Below are positions 55,094-64,000 of a stretch of 64,000 nucleotides of DNA, one piece after another. Origin of the DNA: Paludibacterium sp. B53371. GTDB taxonomy: Bacteria > Pseudomonadota > Gammaproteobacteria > Burkholderiales > Chromobacteriaceae. The stretch is taken from assembly GCF_018802765.1 (NCBI RefSeq), contig NZ_CP069163.1, positions 558,001 through 622,000 on the forward strand, read 5' to 3'. The notes under the pieces were generated by a model that had not been told where the DNA came from, did not search any database, and worked only from the letters and a program-made list of their open reading frames with translations. Made by a program: the position numbers and the translations under genes. Positions within the stretch are counted from its first letter, which is position 1, and each line of letters opens with the position of its first letter.

Positions 55094-56686
55094 ATGCGAG
55101 ATGCAAAGAAAGTACTGCTGGCAGCTGGTCTGCTGGCCGCTGCGTCGTACGTGTCCGCTGGCGGCACCCTGATTTACTGCTCCGAAGGCAGCCCGGCGGG
55201 TTTTGATCCGGGCCAGTACACCTCCGGTACCGACTTCGACGCTTCTGCCGAAACCGTCTTCAACCGTCTGGTGCAATTCGAACGTGGCAGTACCAAGCTG
55301 ATCCCCGGTCTGGCCACCAGCTGGGACGTGTCTGCCGACGGCCTGAACTACACCTTCAAGCTGCGTCCGGGCGTGAAGTTCCACAGCACCGACTACTTCA
55401 AGCCGACCCGCACCTTCAACGCCGATGACGTGGTCTTTACCTTCGACCGCATGCTGAACAAGGACCATCCGTTCCGCAAGGCCTACCCGACCGACTTCCC
55501 GTACTTCTCCGACATGGGCATGCCGGACAACATCGTCAAGGTCGAAAAGGTCGATCCGATGACCGTGCGCTTTGTGCTGAAGAGCGTCGATGCCTCCTTC
55601 CTGGCCGACCTGGCCATGAGCTTCGCCTCGATCCAGTCGGCCGAATACGCCGACAAGCTGCTCAAGGCCGGCCATCCGGAGCAGATCAACAGCCAGCCGA
55701 TCGGTACCGGTCCGTTCATCTTCAAGCGCTATCAGAAAGATGCCCAGATCCGTTTCGTCGGCAACAAGGAATACTGGAACAAGGGCGACGTCAAGCTGGA
55801 TAACCTGATTTTCGCCATCACCACCGACCCGTCGGTGCGCTACCAGAAGCTGAAGGCCGGTGAGTGCCAGGTTGCCGCCTACCCGCGTCCGGCCGATGTC
55901 GCCGCCATGAAGGCCGATCCCAAGCTGCATGTGCTGACCCAGTCCGGCTTCAACGTCGGCTACCTGGGCTACAACGTGCTGCATGCCCCGCTGAACAAGC
56001 TGGAAGTGCGCCAGGCGCTGGATATGTCCATCAACAAGCCGGCCATCCTGAAGGCCGTCTACCAGGGGCAGGGCCAACCGGCCGTCAACCCGATGCCGCC
56101 GACCCAGTGGTCCTACAACAAGAGCGTGAAGGATGCGCCGTTTGACCCGTCCAAGGCCAAGGCACTGCTGAGCAAGGCCGGTTTCCCGAACGGTTTCGAC
56201 CTCACCCTGTGGGCGATGCCGGTACAGCGTCCGTATAACCCCAATGCCAAGCTGATGGCCGAGATGATCCAGTCCGACTGGGCCAAGATCGGTGTGCGCG
56301 CCAAGATCGTCACCTACGAATGGGGTGAATACCTGAAGCGTGCCAAGAATGGCGAGCACGATGCCATTCTGGTCGGCTGGACCGGCGACAACGGTGATCC
56401 GGACAACTGGCTCAATGCCCTGCTGGGTTGCGAAGCCGTCAACGGCAACAACTACACCAAGTGGTGCTACAAGCCGTTCGATGATCTGATCCAGCGTGGC
56501 AAGCGCACCACCAATGTGGCCGAGCGCACCAAGGACTACTCGAAGGCCCAGGTGATTGCCAAGCAACAGCTGCCGCTGACCACCATTGCCCACAGCACGG
56601 TCAACGAACCGACGACCGCCAATGTGGTGGGCTTCAAGGTCAGCCCGTTCGGTCTTAACTCCTTCTATGGTGTAAGCGTCAAGTAA
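55094..56686 (+). CDS. dppA: Periplasmic dipeptide-binding protein DppA
   Basis: Solute-binding protein of 530 residues for a dipeptide ABC importer. A Sec signal peptide (KKVLLAAGLLAAASYVSAGG) comes first. SBP family 5 features include LIYCSEGSPAGFDPGQYTSG, WDVSADGLNYTFKLRPGVKF and FVGWTGDNGDPDNWLNALLGC. The DppA-like WTGDNGDPDNW segment favours dipeptides over oligopeptides or nickel. Its codon use is strongly biased, as in abundant proteins. A stable hairpin follows, and then the permease genes. Confidence 0.93.
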   Translation: MRDAKKVLLAAGLLAAASYVSAGGTLIYCSEGSPAGFDPGQYTSGTDFDASAETVFNRLVQFERGSTKLIPGLATSWDVSADGLNYTFKLRPGVKFHSTDYFKPTRTFNADDVVFTFDRMLNKDHPFRKAYPTDFPYFSDMGMPDNIVKVEKVDPMTVRFVLKSVDASFLADLAMSFASIQSAEYADKLLKAGHPEQINSQPIGTGPFIFKRYQKDAQIRFVGNKEYWNKGDVKLDNLIFAITTDPSVRYQKLKAGECQVAAYPRPADVAAMKADPKLHVLTQSGFNVGYLGYNVLHAPLNKLEVRQALDMSINKPAILKAVYQGQGQPAVNPMPPTQWSYNKSVKDAPFDPSKAKALLSKAGFPNGFDLTLWAMPVQRPYNPNAKLMAEMIQSDWAKIGVRAKIVTYEWGEYLKRAKNGEHDAILVGWTGDNGDPDNWLNALLGCEAVNGNNYTKWCYKPFDDLIQRGKRTTNVAERTKDYSKAQVIAKQQLPLTTIAHSTVNEPTTANVVGFKVSPFGLNSFYGVSVK

Positions 56687-56700
56687 TGACACGGTAGTAG

Positions 56701-56723
56701 CGCCCGGGGCCCGGCCCCGGGCG
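56701..56723 (+). repeat. Hairpin between dppA and dppB
   Basis: CGCCCGGGG / CCCCGGGCG forms a 9-bp GC-only stem with a 5-nt loop, 14 nt after the dppA stop and without a T run. It probably guards the 3' end of the dppA message or dampens read-through to the permease genes. The rest of the 265-nt gap shows no gene. Confidence 0.6.
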
Positions 56724-56951
56724 TGTGGTCGAAATCAGAGAGGCGAGACAACGCCCGGATTGCTGGTCAAAGGGGCAACAGAGAGCTGGTCAGTCAACGA
56801 TGTCCGGCCCATCCGACGATGGGGCGGCGTTTATCGTGCGCGCTGTCTGCCTGCGTCCCCGCGCCGGCCCGTCCTCCCCGGTTTCCTCCCTGCCAGATAA
56901 AAGCAAATGCGCGGCAGTCGCAGCTGGAAGTGCCGCGCGGAGGTGACACGC

Positions 56952-57980
56952 ATGTTTTCATTCATTCTCAGACGCTTGTGGTTGCTGGCCCCTTCGGTCA
57001 TCGGCATTACCCTGCTGACCTTCGGCCTGATCCGCATGATCCCGGGCGATCCCATTGAAGTGATGGTGGGCGAACGGACCCTCGACCCGGCCCTGCACGC
57101 CGCTGCGCTGCATCGCCTCGGGCTGGACAAACCGTTGTACCAACAATATTTCGACTATGTCGGCAATCTGCTGCATGGCAACCTCGGCCAGTCGCTGATC
57201 ACCCGTGACAATGTCTGGAACGAGTTCACGACCCTGTTCCCGGCCACGCTGGAGCTGGCGGCATCGGCCATGCTGTTTGCCGTGGTGGTCGGCCTGCTGG
57301 CTGGCGTGATTGCCGCCATCAAGCGTGGTTCCCTGTTTGATCACGGGGTCATGGGCCTGTCGCTGACCGGCTTCTCCATGCCGATCTTCTGGCTGGGCCT
57401 GCTGCTGATCATGCTGTTCTCGGTCAAACTCGGCTGGACGCCGGTATCCGGTCGTATCGACCTGGCATTTGATATCCCTGCCCGCACCGGCTTCATGACC
57501 ATCGACGCCTGGATTGCCGAACACAATGATCCGGCCAACTACGCCGGGGCGCTGCGCGATGCGCTGGCGCATCTGATCCTGCCGTCGATTGCACTGGGCA
57601 CCATTCCGATGGCGGTGATTGCCCGGATGACCCGCTCGTCCATGCTGGAAGTGCTGCGCGAAGACTATGTGCGCACCGCGCGCGCCAAGGGGCTGTCGCC
57701 GGCCCGGGTGATCTTCATCCATACCCTGCGTAACGCGCTGATCCCGGTGCTGACCGTGGTCGGTCTGCAGGTGGGTACCCTGATGGGCGGCGCCGTGCTG
57801 ACCGAAACCATTTTCTCCTGGCCCGGTATCGGTAAATGGCTGATCGACGCCATCCAGCGCCGTGACTACCCGGTCGTGCAAAACGGCATTCTGCTGGTGG
57901 CGCTGCTGGTGATTCTGGTCAACTTCATTGTCGACATCCTGTACGGCATCGCCAATCCGCGCATTCGCCATGCCAAATAA
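56952..57980 (+). CDS. dppB: Dipeptide ABC transporter permease DppB
   Basis: Inner-membrane permease of 342 residues with six helices. The BPD-transport EAA loop is [42 protein letters not shown] starts the first helix. AGGTG precedes the ATG at 56952. It forms the channel with DppC. Confidence 0.95.
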   Translation: MFSFILRRLWLLAPSVIGITLLTFGLIRMIPGDPIEVMVGERTLDPALHAAALHRLGLDKPLYQQYFDYVGNLLHGNLGQSLITRDNVWNEFTTLFPATLELAASAMLFAVVVGLLAGVIAAIKRGSLFDHGVMGLSLTGFSMPIFWLGLLLIMLFSVKLGWTPVSGRIDLAFDIPARTGFMTIDAWIAEHNDPANYAGALRDALAHLILPSIALGTIPMAVIARMTRSSMLEVLREDYVRTARAKGLSPARVIFIHTLRNALIPVLTVVGLQVGTLMGGAVLTETIFSWPGIGKWLIDAIQRRDYPVVQNGILLVALLVILVNFIVDILYGIANPRIRHAK

Positions 57981-57996
57981 CAGGGGAGTAGCAAGC

Positions 57997-58908
57997 ATGA
58001 CAACCCAAGTACAAAGCAGTGCCGAAGACAAGGCACTGGCCTACCCCTCGCCGCTGAAAGAGTTCTGGCAGGGTTTCAGTTTCAACAAGGGGGCCGTGAT
58101 CGGACTGGTGTTCCTGACCGTGGTGGTGCTGGCGGCGCTGTTTGCGCCCTGGGTGGCGCCCTATAACCCGGTGGAACAGTACCGCGACTTCATGCTGACG
58201 CCGCCCAGCTGGGCCGATGGCGGCAGCAGCCGCTTCCTGCTCGGCACCGATGAGATCGGCCGCGACATGTTGTCGCGTCTGATCTACGGCTCGCGCCTGT
58301 CGCTGCTGATCGGCCTGTCCGCCGTATTGTCCTCGCTGATCCCGGGCATCATTCTCGGCCTGCTGGCGGCCTTCTTCCCCAAGGTACTGGGGCCGCTGAT
58401 CATGCGCGTCATGGACGTGATGATGGCCCTGCCGTCGCTGCTGCTGGCGATTGCCATCGTGGCGATCCTCGGGCCGAGCATGGTCAACACCATCATTGCC
58501 ATTTCCGTGGTATCGCTGCCGGGCTATGTGCGCCTGGTGCGCGCGTCGGCCATGACCGAGCTGAACCGCGACTATGTCACGGCGGCTCGCGTGGCCGGTG
58601 CCGGCACGGTCCGTCTGATGTTCGTCACCGTGCTGCCCAACTGCATGGCACCGCTGATCGTGCACGCCACCATGAGTTTCTCCTCTGCGATTCTGGATGC
58701 TGCTGCCCTGGGCTTCCTCGGCATGGGGGTGCAGCCGCCTTCTGCCGAATGGGGCGCCATGCTCTCCAGCGCGCGTGACTACATCGAACGCGCCTGGTGG
58801 GTGGTGTCCTGGCCCGGTCTGACCATTCTGCTGTCGGTGCTGGCGATCAATCTGATCGGTGACGGTCTGCGCGATGCGCTGGATCCGAAACTGAAACGCG
58901 CGGCGTGA
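57997..58908 (+). CDS. dppC: Dipeptide ABC transporter permease DppC
   Basis: Second permease of 303 residues. The EAA loop is [20 protein letters not shown], and [19 protein letters not shown] is the OppC/DppC hallmark. A cytoplasmic N-terminal tail of about 35 residues comes before the first helix. AGGGGAG precedes the ATG, 16 nt after dppB. Confidence 0.95.
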   Translation: MTTQVQSSAEDKALAYPSPLKEFWQGFSFNKGAVIGLVFLTVVVLAALFAPWVAPYNPVEQYRDFMLTPPSWADGGSSRFLLGTDEIGRDMLSRLIYGSRLSLLIGLSAVLSSLIPGIILGLLAAFFPKVLGPLIMRVMDVMMALPSLLLAIAIVAILGPSMVNTIIAISVVSLPGYVRLVRASAMTELNRDYVTAARVAGAGTVRLMFVTVLPNCMAPLIVHATMSFSSAILDAAALGFLGMGVQPPSAEWGAMLSSARDYIERAWWVVSWPGLTILLSVLAINLIGDGLRDALDPKLKRAA

Positions 58909-58918
58909 GAGGAATAAC

Positions 58919-59893
58919 ATGAGTCTGCTGGAAATCAACAATCTGTCCGTGCTGTTCGGTGCCGAAGCCAATCCCTTCGCTGCCGTCGAAGGGCTGGACC
59001 TGAGCGTCAAGCAGGGCGAGATCGTCGGGATTGTCGGTGAGTCCGGCTCCGGCAAATCGGTCACCATGATGGCCATGATGGGCCTGCTGGAAGGCCAGGG
59101 TCGCATTGTGGCTGACAAGCTGCAGTTCGATGGCAAGGATCTGCTGACCCTGCCGGCACGCGAGCGGCGCAAGATCGTCGGCAAAGATATTTCGATGATC
59201 TTTCAGGATCCGATGACGGCCCTGAATCCGAGCTTTACCGTCGGTTATCAGATCATGGAAGTGCTCAAGGTGCATCAGGGGCTGCGTGGTGCTGCGCTGA
59301 AGCAGCGCGCCATCGAATTGATGGAAATGGTCGAGATTCCGGCCGCCGCGACCCGGCTGGATGCCTATCCGCACCAGCTGTCCGGCGGGATGAGCCAGCG
59401 TGTGGCGATTGCCATGGCGATTGCCTGTAACCCGAAACTGCTGATTGCCGACGAACCGACCACGGCGCTGGATGTGACCATTCAGGCGCAGATCATGTCG
59501 CTGCTGGTCAATCTGCAGAAGAGCCACAATATGGCGCTGATCCTCATTACCCACGATCTGGCGGTCGTGGCCGAGGTGGCGCACCGGCTGGCGGTGATGT
59601 ATGCCGGCCAGGTGGTGGAGGAGGGGGCCGTCCCGGGCATCTTCCGTCATCCGCAGCATCCCTACACCGAGGCGCTGCTGTCGTCGATTCCCGAGCACAG
59701 CAAGGGGGCGCGCCGACTGAACACCCTGCCGGGTATCGTCCCCGGGCATTACGACCGACCCAAGGGTTGCCTGCTGTCGCCTCGCTGCCCCTATGTGACC
59801 GACCGCTGCCGCGGTGAGCGTCCGGTGCTCGAGCATAACGCCGCCGGCGCCGTGCGCTGCTATTTCCCTCTTTCGGCCAAGGACACGCAATGA
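58919..59893 (+). CDS. dppD: Dipeptide ABC transporter ATPase DppD
   Basis: ATPase of 324 residues. Walker A GESGSGKS near 40, signature [14 protein letters not shown], Walker [13 protein letters not shown]. The C-terminal oligopeptide domain has [14 protein letters not shown], the cysteine pattern that binds an Fe-S cluster in some Dpp ATPases. Its stop overlaps dppF as ATGA. Confidence 0.95.
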   Translation: MSLLEINNLSVLFGAEANPFAAVEGLDLSVKQGEIVGIVGESGSGKSVTMMAMMGLLEGQGRIVADKLQFDGKDLLTLPARERRKIVGKDISMIFQDPMTALNPSFTVGYQIMEVLKVHQGLRGAALKQRAIELMEMVEIPAAATRLDAYPHQLSGGMSQRVAIAMAIACNPKLLIADEPTTALDVTIQAQIMSLLVNLQKSHNMALILITHDLAVVAEVAHRLAVMYAGQVVEEGAVPGIFRHPQHPYTEALLSSIPEHSKGARRLNTLPGIVPGHYDRPKGCLLSPRCPYVTDRCRGERPVLEHNAAGAVRCYFPLSAKDTQ

Positions 59894-60864
59894 CTGAACA
59901 TGTTTTGCAGGCACGGGATCTGACCCGTCACTATCAGGTGTCGCAAGGCTTTCTCAAGGGCCATGCCACGGTCAAAGCCCTCAACGGCGTCTCGTTCGAC
60001 CTGCAGGCCGGTCGTACCCTGGCGGTGGTGGGGGAGTCCGGCTGTGGCAAGTCGACACTGGCACGCCAGCTCACCCTGATCGAGCCGCCGACCTCCGGGT
60101 CTCTGCTGCTCGACGGCCAGGATGCGGCCAAGGCCTCGAAGGCGGAACTGAAGGCCATGCGCACCAAGGTGCAGATGGTGTTCCAGAACCCCTATGCCTC
60201 GCTCAATCCGCGACAGAAGATTGGGACGCAACTGTCCGAACCGTTGGTGATCAACAGCCAGTTGTCGGCGGCGGAGCGCCTGGAGCGTGTGCAGTCGATG
60301 ATGAAGCTGGTCGGCCTGCGTCCGGAGCACTATTACCGCTACCCGCACATGTTCTCCGGTGGCCAGCGCCAGCGTATCGCCATTGCGCGTGCCATGATGC
60401 TCAACCCGAAGATCGTGGTGGCCGACGAACCGACCAGTGCGCTGGATGTCTCGATTCAGGCGCAGGTGCTCAATCTGTTCATGGATCTGCAGGAGTCGTT
60501 CAACACCACCTATGTGTTCGTCTCGCACAATCTGGCGGTGGTGGAGCATGTGGCCAACGACGTGATGGTGATGTATCTGGGGCGGGTGGTGGAAATCGGC
60601 GCCAAGGAAACCCTCTACGCCCGTCCGCTGCATCCTTATACCCAGGCGCTGCTGTCGGCCACGCCGTCGATCCACCCGGAAGATCGCCGTATTCAGATCA
60701 AGATCCAGGGCGAGTTGCCCAGTCCGCTCAAACCGCCCACGGGGTGCGCCTTCCACAAGCGCTGCCCGTTTGCCGTCGAGCGTTGCAAACAGGAGACCCC
60801 TGAGTTGCGCGAACTGGATCAGCGCCAGGTGGCTTGCCATCGTGCCGAGGAGATCAACAGCTGA
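59890..60864 (+). CDS. dppF: Dipeptide ABC transporter ATPase DppF
   Basis: Second ATPase of 324 residues. Walker [10 protein letters not shown] near 51, signature [15 protein letters not shown], Walker [13 protein letters not shown]. The C-terminus again has the [14 protein letters not shown] cysteine block. It closes the dppABCDF operon and is followed by a terminator. Confidence 0.95.
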   Translation: MTEHVLQARDLTRHYQVSQGFLKGHATVKALNGVSFDLQAGRTLAVVGESGCGKSTLARQLTLIEPPTSGSLLLDGQDAAKASKAELKAMRTKVQMVFQNPYASLNPRQKIGTQLSEPLVINSQLSAAERLERVQSMMKLVGLRPEHYYRYPHMFSGGQRQRIAIARAMMLNPKIVVADEPTSALDVSIQAQVLNLFMDLQESFNTTYVFVSHNLAVVEHVANDVMVMYLGRVVEIGAKETLYARPLHPYTQALLSATPSIHPEDRRIQIKIQGELPSPLKPPTGCAFHKRCPFAVERCKQETPELRELDQRQVACHRAEEINS

Positions 60865-60886
60865 TTCACGGAGTCAGATCACAAGG

Positions 60887-60913
60887 ATGCCCCGCCGAGC
60901 GGGGCATTTTTTT
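60887..60913 (+). terminator. Terminator of the dpp operon
   Basis: Nine-bp stem (ATGCCCCGC / GCGGGGCAT), loop CGA, then seven T residues, 22 nt after dppF. Confidence 0.93.
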
Positions 60914-60941
60914 GTCCTGACCTGTCCGGGCCGCGAGGGCG

Positions 60942-61565
60942 TCAATCCGGCACCGGATAGTGGGTGCCTTGTTTCATCGCCAGCCAGCTTGGCCAGGGGA
61001 AGGTGGTCGGCCATTGCTGCCAGTGCAGGCGGTAGTGCGCCAGTTGTGCTTCCGGCACCCAGTGCAAGACGCCGTCGTCACCAATGCGGTCAGGAAAGCG
61101 CACACCATGCAGGTGATCGATTTCGTGCAGGAAAATGCGCGCGGTCAGCCCTTCGGCCGTCCGCTCTACCCGCTCGCCATGCCGGTCCAGCGCCTCGATG
61201 CGAATTTCACGTGCTCTGCTCACCAGACCACGCACCTGACCGTGGACGGAGTAGCATCCTTCTGGCCCGGTCTGTTGCGCCTCCGATTGCCAGATGACGC
61301 GTGGATTGATGAACACCTCCAGCTCACCCCAGCCGGTCCGGTCCTCCCGTACCGAGGTATCGACCAGGATGATGGCGCGGTCGATGCCGATCTGCGGAGC
61401 CGCCAGGCCCAGCATGCGCGGATTGTCTGCGTCGCGCTCCGGCGCGGCCGCGACCAGCATGCGCTCAATCAGCGCCTGAATCTCGGCGGAGGGTATGGTC
61501 TCGGGGGCAATCCGTGCCACCGCTTGTTGCAACAACGGGGCCCCGGGGGGCAGAAAGTCGGTCAT
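60942..61565 (-). CDS. def: Peptide deformylase
   Basis: Metal-dependent deformylase of 207 residues that removes formyl from nascent proteins. Motif 1 GLAAPQIG at 53-60, motif 2 EGCYS at 102-106 (usual EGCLS) with the metal cysteine, and motif 3 HEIDH at 147-151 (usual HEYDH). It is longer than the housekeeping enzyme and is not beside fmt, so it is likely a second deformylase. I set the start at MTDFLPPGAP. Confidence 0.88.
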   Translation of the reverse strand: MTDFLPPGAPLLQQAVARIAPETIPSAEIQALIERMLVAAAPERDADNPRMLGLAAPQIGIDRAIILVDTSVREDRTGWGELEVFINPRVIWQSEAQQTGPEGCYSVHGQVRGLVSRAREIRIEALDRHGERVERTAEGLTARIFLHEIDHLHGVRFPDRIGDDGVLHWVPEAQLAHYRLHWQQWPTTFPWPSWLAMKQGTHYPVPD

Positions 61566-61706
61566 CGGAGAAATGTCCTTGTCGGCGGGGGGGCGAGGGG
61601 ACCATGCTGTCGCCATCCTCCGGTGTGCGTTGCACAAAAAAGCTTTACCTCAACGGCTGACTGGCGATACAGTCGCCATAACCTAGCTTACTGACGGGAT
61701 AATGTC

Positions 61707-62207
61707 GTGAAAAGAGCGGTGTATGCCGGAAGTTTCGATCCGGTAACCAACGGTCACCTGTGGATGATCCGTGAGGCGGTCGAGCTGTTTGACGAGCTGG
61801 TGGTGGCTGTCGGCGTCAACCCGGACAAGCACTGTACCTTCACGGTTGAAGAGCGTGTCGAAATGCTCAACGCCGTGACTCAGGGCTTCAACAAGCTGCG
61901 GGTCGAAGTGTTCAGCAACCAGTTTCTGGTCAACTATGCCCAGACGGTCGATGCCAACTACATCGTGCGCGGCATTCGCACCGCCAGCGATTACGAATAC
62001 GAGCGCACGATGCGCTACATCAACACCGACCTGCATCCGGATATCACCACGATCTTCCTGCTGCCGCCGCGTGAATATGCCGAAGTCTCCTCGACCATGG
62101 TCAAGGGGCTGGTCGGTCCGCGAGGCTGGGAAACCGTGATCCGCCAGTATGTGCCGGATCCGGTCTATCGCAAGCTGATGGCCATGTATACGCTCAGCGG
62201 CAGCTGA
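61707..62207 (+). CDS. coaD: Phosphopantetheine adenylyltransferase CoaD (divergent)
   Basis: Nucleotidyltransferase of 166 residues for the penultimate step of CoA synthesis. The TNGH form of the HxGH site is at 14-17 ([11 protein letters not shown]); [13 protein letters not shown] and [10 protein letters not shown] are the substrate and ATP blocks. The C-terminal half departs from the usual CoaD, so a related adenylyltransferase is possible. The start is GTG; the ATG 5 nt upstream opens only a two-codon frame (Met-Ser) whose TGA overlaps this GTG. Confidence 0.8.
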   Translation: MKRAVYAGSFDPVTNGHLWMIREAVELFDELVVAVGVNPDKHCTFTVEERVEMLNAVTQGFNKLRVEVFSNQFLVNYAQTVDANYIVRGIRTASDYEYERTMRYINTDLHPDITTIFLLPPREYAEVSSTMVKGLVGPRGWETVIRQYVPDPVYRKLMAMYTLSGS

Positions 62208-62227
62208 GCCGGAACGGAATTTGACAG

Positions 62228-62268
62228 TGACGCGCGTCGGCATCAAGCTGACGCGCGTCATGTTTTTT
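62228..62268 (+). terminator. Terminator of coaD
   Basis: An 11-bp perfect stem (TGACGCGCGTC / GACGCGCGTCA) with an 11-nt loop, then TGTTTTTT, 20 nt after the stop. Confidence 0.85.
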
Positions 62269-62302
62269 GTGCCCGGCAGGACCGGGCAGTAGGGAGCCAA
62301 TC

Positions 62303-63250
62303 ATGTCGGACATCAACGCCTTTGCCAATCGCCTCGGCAAGAACTTCAAGCATTTCGGCAAATGGGCGAAGCGGCAGGGTATCGAGGCCTGGCGAGCTTA
62401 TGATCGCGATATCCCCCAGTTTCCTGTCGCCGTCGATATCTATGGCAGCCATTGCCATCTGCAGGAGTACGACACCGGCTGGGTGATGAGCGATGAGGAA
62501 CATGATGGCTGGTTGCAGGCGGTCTGCCAGTCGGTGGCGGACGTCACCGGGATCGAGCTGTCGCATATTGGTGTCAAGACGCGTCGTCGGCAAAAGGGGA
62601 CAAGTCAGTACGAAAAGACCGGCAGCCAGGGCGAGGACTTTGTCGTCGAGGAGTTCGGTCAGCGCTTCTGGGTCAACATGGATGCCTATCTGGATACCGG
62701 CCTGTTCCTGGATCACCGCAATACCCGCAAGCGGGTGCGTGAAGAGGCCGCCGGCAAGCGCTTCCTTAATCTGTTTGCCTATACCGGCAGTTTCTCCGTC
62801 TATGCCGCCAGTGGCGGTGCCGTGCTGTCCGAGACGGTTGATCTCTCCAATACTTATCTGGATTGGGCAGGGCGCAATTTCGATCTCAACGGCCTGGATC
62901 GTGCGCGCCATCAGCTGGTGCGCAGCGATGTGTTCCAGTATCTGGTCATGGCCATTGCCGAGCGCAAGCAGTTCGATCTGATCGTGATGGATCCGCCGAG
63001 TTTTTCCAATTCCAAAAAGATGAGCGATACCCTGGATGTGCAGCGCGATCACCCCTGGCTGATCGAACAGGCGATGAAACTACTCAGTCCGGACGGAACG
63101 CTATATTTCTCCAATAACCTGCGCAGCTTCGAACTCGATGGCAAATTGCCCATCCTTTATCAGGTCAAGGATCTCAGTGCCCAGTCGGTCCCGGAGGATT
63201 TTCGCAACAAGAAAATCCATCAGTGTTATCAGTTGCGCCATCTGCCTTGA
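62303..63250 (+). CDS. Stand-alone RlmK-type 23S rRNA methyltransferase
   Basis: Class I SAM methyltransferase of 315 residues that resembles the C-terminal (RlmK) half of E. coli RlmKL, which makes m7G2069. The start FANRLGKNFKHFGKWAKRQG, the PUA-like part, VKTRRRQKGTSQYEK, LDTGLFLDHRNTRK, LNLFAYTGSFSVYAA (SAM) and MDPPSFSNSKKM follow the same order. The RlmL half is absent here. AGGGA precedes the ATG at 62303. Confidence 0.87.
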   Translation: MSDINAFANRLGKNFKHFGKWAKRQGIEAWRAYDRDIPQFPVAVDIYGSHCHLQEYDTGWVMSDEEHDGWLQAVCQSVADVTGIELSHIGVKTRRRQKGTSQYEKTGSQGEDFVVEEFGQRFWVNMDAYLDTGLFLDHRNTRKRVREEAAGKRFLNLFAYTGSFSVYAASGGAVLSETVDLSNTYLDWAGRNFDLNGLDRARHQLVRSDVFQYLVMAIAERKQFDLIVMDPPSFSNSKKMSDTLDVQRDHPWLIEQAMKLLSPDGTLYFSNNLRSFELDGKLPILYQVKDLSAQSVPEDFRNKKIHQCYQLRHLP

Positions 63251-63358
63251 GCCGGGGCTATCGGTACTGTTGATAAATTCAATCGATTAACTGTCTTGTG
63301 GAATATATAAGGCGACCCTATTCTCCAGTGTAACGTTGAGACTGAAGGGGAGGGCGCC

Positions 63359-63712
63359 ATGGCTGTACTTGAACTGACTGCGGAAAACTTTAACGAGACG
63401 GTCGATCGTGATGGCATCGTCCTGCTGGATTTCTGGGCGCCGTGGTGTGGACCATGCAAAATGTTCGGACCGGTCTTTACGGCAGCGGCCGAAAAACATC
63501 CTGATATTCTGTTTGCCAAGATCAATACCGAAGATCAGCCGGCTTTGGCGCAGCACTTCAATATCCGCTCTATCCCGACACTGATGGCGCTGCGCGACCG
63601 AACGCTGGTGTTCAACCAGGCGGGGGCGATGATGAGCGCTCAATTCGAACAATTGATTCAGGCCGTGCGTGATCTGGACATGAAAGAAGTGCGCCAGCAG
63701 GCACAGGGATAG
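63359..63712 (+). CDS. Thioredoxin family protein
   Basis: A 117-residue thioredoxin fold with the WCGPC active site (C30, C33) and the cis-Pro in RSIPTLMAL. There is no signal peptide, so it is cytoplasmic. It differs from TrxA in FGPVFTAAAEKHPDIL and an extended C-terminal helix, so it is likely an accessory thioredoxin. GGGGAGG precedes the ATG. Confidence 0.92.
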   Translation: MAVLELTAENFNETVDRDGIVLLDFWAPWCGPCKMFGPVFTAAAEKHPDILFAKINTEDQPALAQHFNIRSIPTLMALRDRTLVFNQAGAMMSAQFEQLIQAVRDLDMKEVRQQAQG

Positions 63713-63728
63713 GCAGATGGTGCAATGC

Positions 63729-63760
63729 AAAAACGGCGGGCGCAGCCCGCCGTTTTTTTT
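63729..63760 (+). terminator. Terminator of the thioredoxin gene
   Basis: A 13-bp stem (AAAAACGGCGGGC / GCCCGCCGTTTTT), loop GCA, followed by further T residues, 17 nt after the stop. Confidence 0.93.
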
Positions 63761-63817
63761 ATTGCCTTTTTCTTCAGTGGCTTAGCGTAAAGTTACCGTT
63801 TTTTGTCAGAAAGGGTG

Positions 63818-63846
63818 TTGACGACCCTGCGTCCGGCCGGTATAGT
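63818..63846 (+). promoter_or_regulatory. rRNA operon promoter
   Basis: TTGACG (63818-63823), a 17-bp GC-rich spacer and TATAGT (63841-63846), followed by a GC-rich discriminator CGCCTCC. An A/T-rich stretch just upstream may act as UP element. These features, with boxA downstream, mark an rrn promoter. Confidence 0.85.
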
Positions 63847-63878
63847 TCGCCTCCTCGCTGCAGCAACAACGCAGCACC

Positions 63879-63889
63879 GCTCTTTAACA
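63879..63889 (+). promoter_or_regulatory. boxA antitermination site of the rrn leader
   Basis: GCTCTTTAACA matches the rrn boxA at which Nus factors and SuhB assemble. From about 63855 to 64000 the sequence is rRNA leader, with paired segments that would join the 16S processing stalk. The 16S gene itself lies beyond the window. Confidence 0.88.
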
Positions 63890-64000
63890 AAACGAACAAC
63901 CGATAGGTGTGAGTGCCGGGAAAGACCGACACTTGCACTGCAAGAGACAGAAAAAAACCTTACGGGGTTCTTTTGAAGTCCTTGCGTGCCAGATAGTACG

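Overview
The window reads as a contiguous piece of a GC-rich betaproteobacterial chromosome. Neisseriales, probably a Chromobacteriaceae member, is an inference from protein character and gene order. It is almost wholly core genome: short intergenic gaps, strong Rho-independent terminators, and no insertion sequence, prophage, CRISPR array, tRNA or defence island that I can see. Nearly every long overlapping reading frame on the opposite strand is a shadow of a real gene.

Layout. 1-5.8 kb: erpA, a lone cheR, dadA, folB, plsY, then an Asp/Glu-type racemase divergent from a MocR regulator. 5.8-11.4 kb: a histone-deacetylase-like hydrolase, then a complete MacA-MacB-outer-membrane-factor efflux operon. 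11.4-16.0 kb (minus): surE-pcm-nlpD-rpoS order plus nadA. 16.2-22.4 kb (plus): a PatZ-type acyltransferase, the rpsP-rimM-trmD-rplS operon, ogt and xerD. 22.4-25.5 kb: clpS-clpA divergent from a cold-shock gene. 25.5-30.6 kb: cadBA (lysine/cadaverine antiporter and lysine decarboxylase) convergent with a LysR regulator. 30.8-34.8 kb: icd, rluE and aceK, which puts isocitrate dehydrogenase next to its kinase/phosphatase. 34.8-39.2 kb (minus): an unrecognised Cys-containing protein, mutS and a porin. 39.4-43.2 kb: marR plus a DHA2 drug exporter, suhB and trmJ. 43.1-46.5 kb: a DUF1853 protein, and fnr divergent from hemN plus an unlisted 41-residue membrane ORF. 46.5-47.8 kb: udk and a GST. 47.9-53.5 kb (minus): the full isc operon iscR-iscS-iscU-iscA-hscB-hscA-fdx-iscX. 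53.7-60.9 kb: a FabH-like KAS III and a dppABCDF dipeptide importer. 60.9-63.7 kb: a second-type peptide deformylase, coaD, an RlmK-type methyltransferase and a thioredoxin-like protein. 63.8-64.0 kb: a typical rrn promoter and boxA leader, so an rRNA operon should start just past the right edge.

How the genes connect. Iron-sulfur assembly (isc, erpA) supplies clients present in the same window (NadA, FNR, HemN, IscR). FNR sits back to back with anaerobic hemN across an FNR-like palindrome. CadBA gives lysine-dependent acid resistance. AceK acts on the neighbouring Icd at the glyoxylate branch. RpoS, ClpSA, CspA-type protein and NlpD form a stress and stationary-phase set.

The most unusual signals are regulatory rather than new genes: an 11-bp perfect hairpin that buries the Shine-Dalgarno of the porin gene (39173-39207), the palindrome abutting the marR start codon, the direct repeats between the racemase and MocR genes, the two mutually exclusive hairpins and possible short ORF ahead of cadB, and the hairpin between dppA and dppB. 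I found no convincing wholly new multi-gene system.
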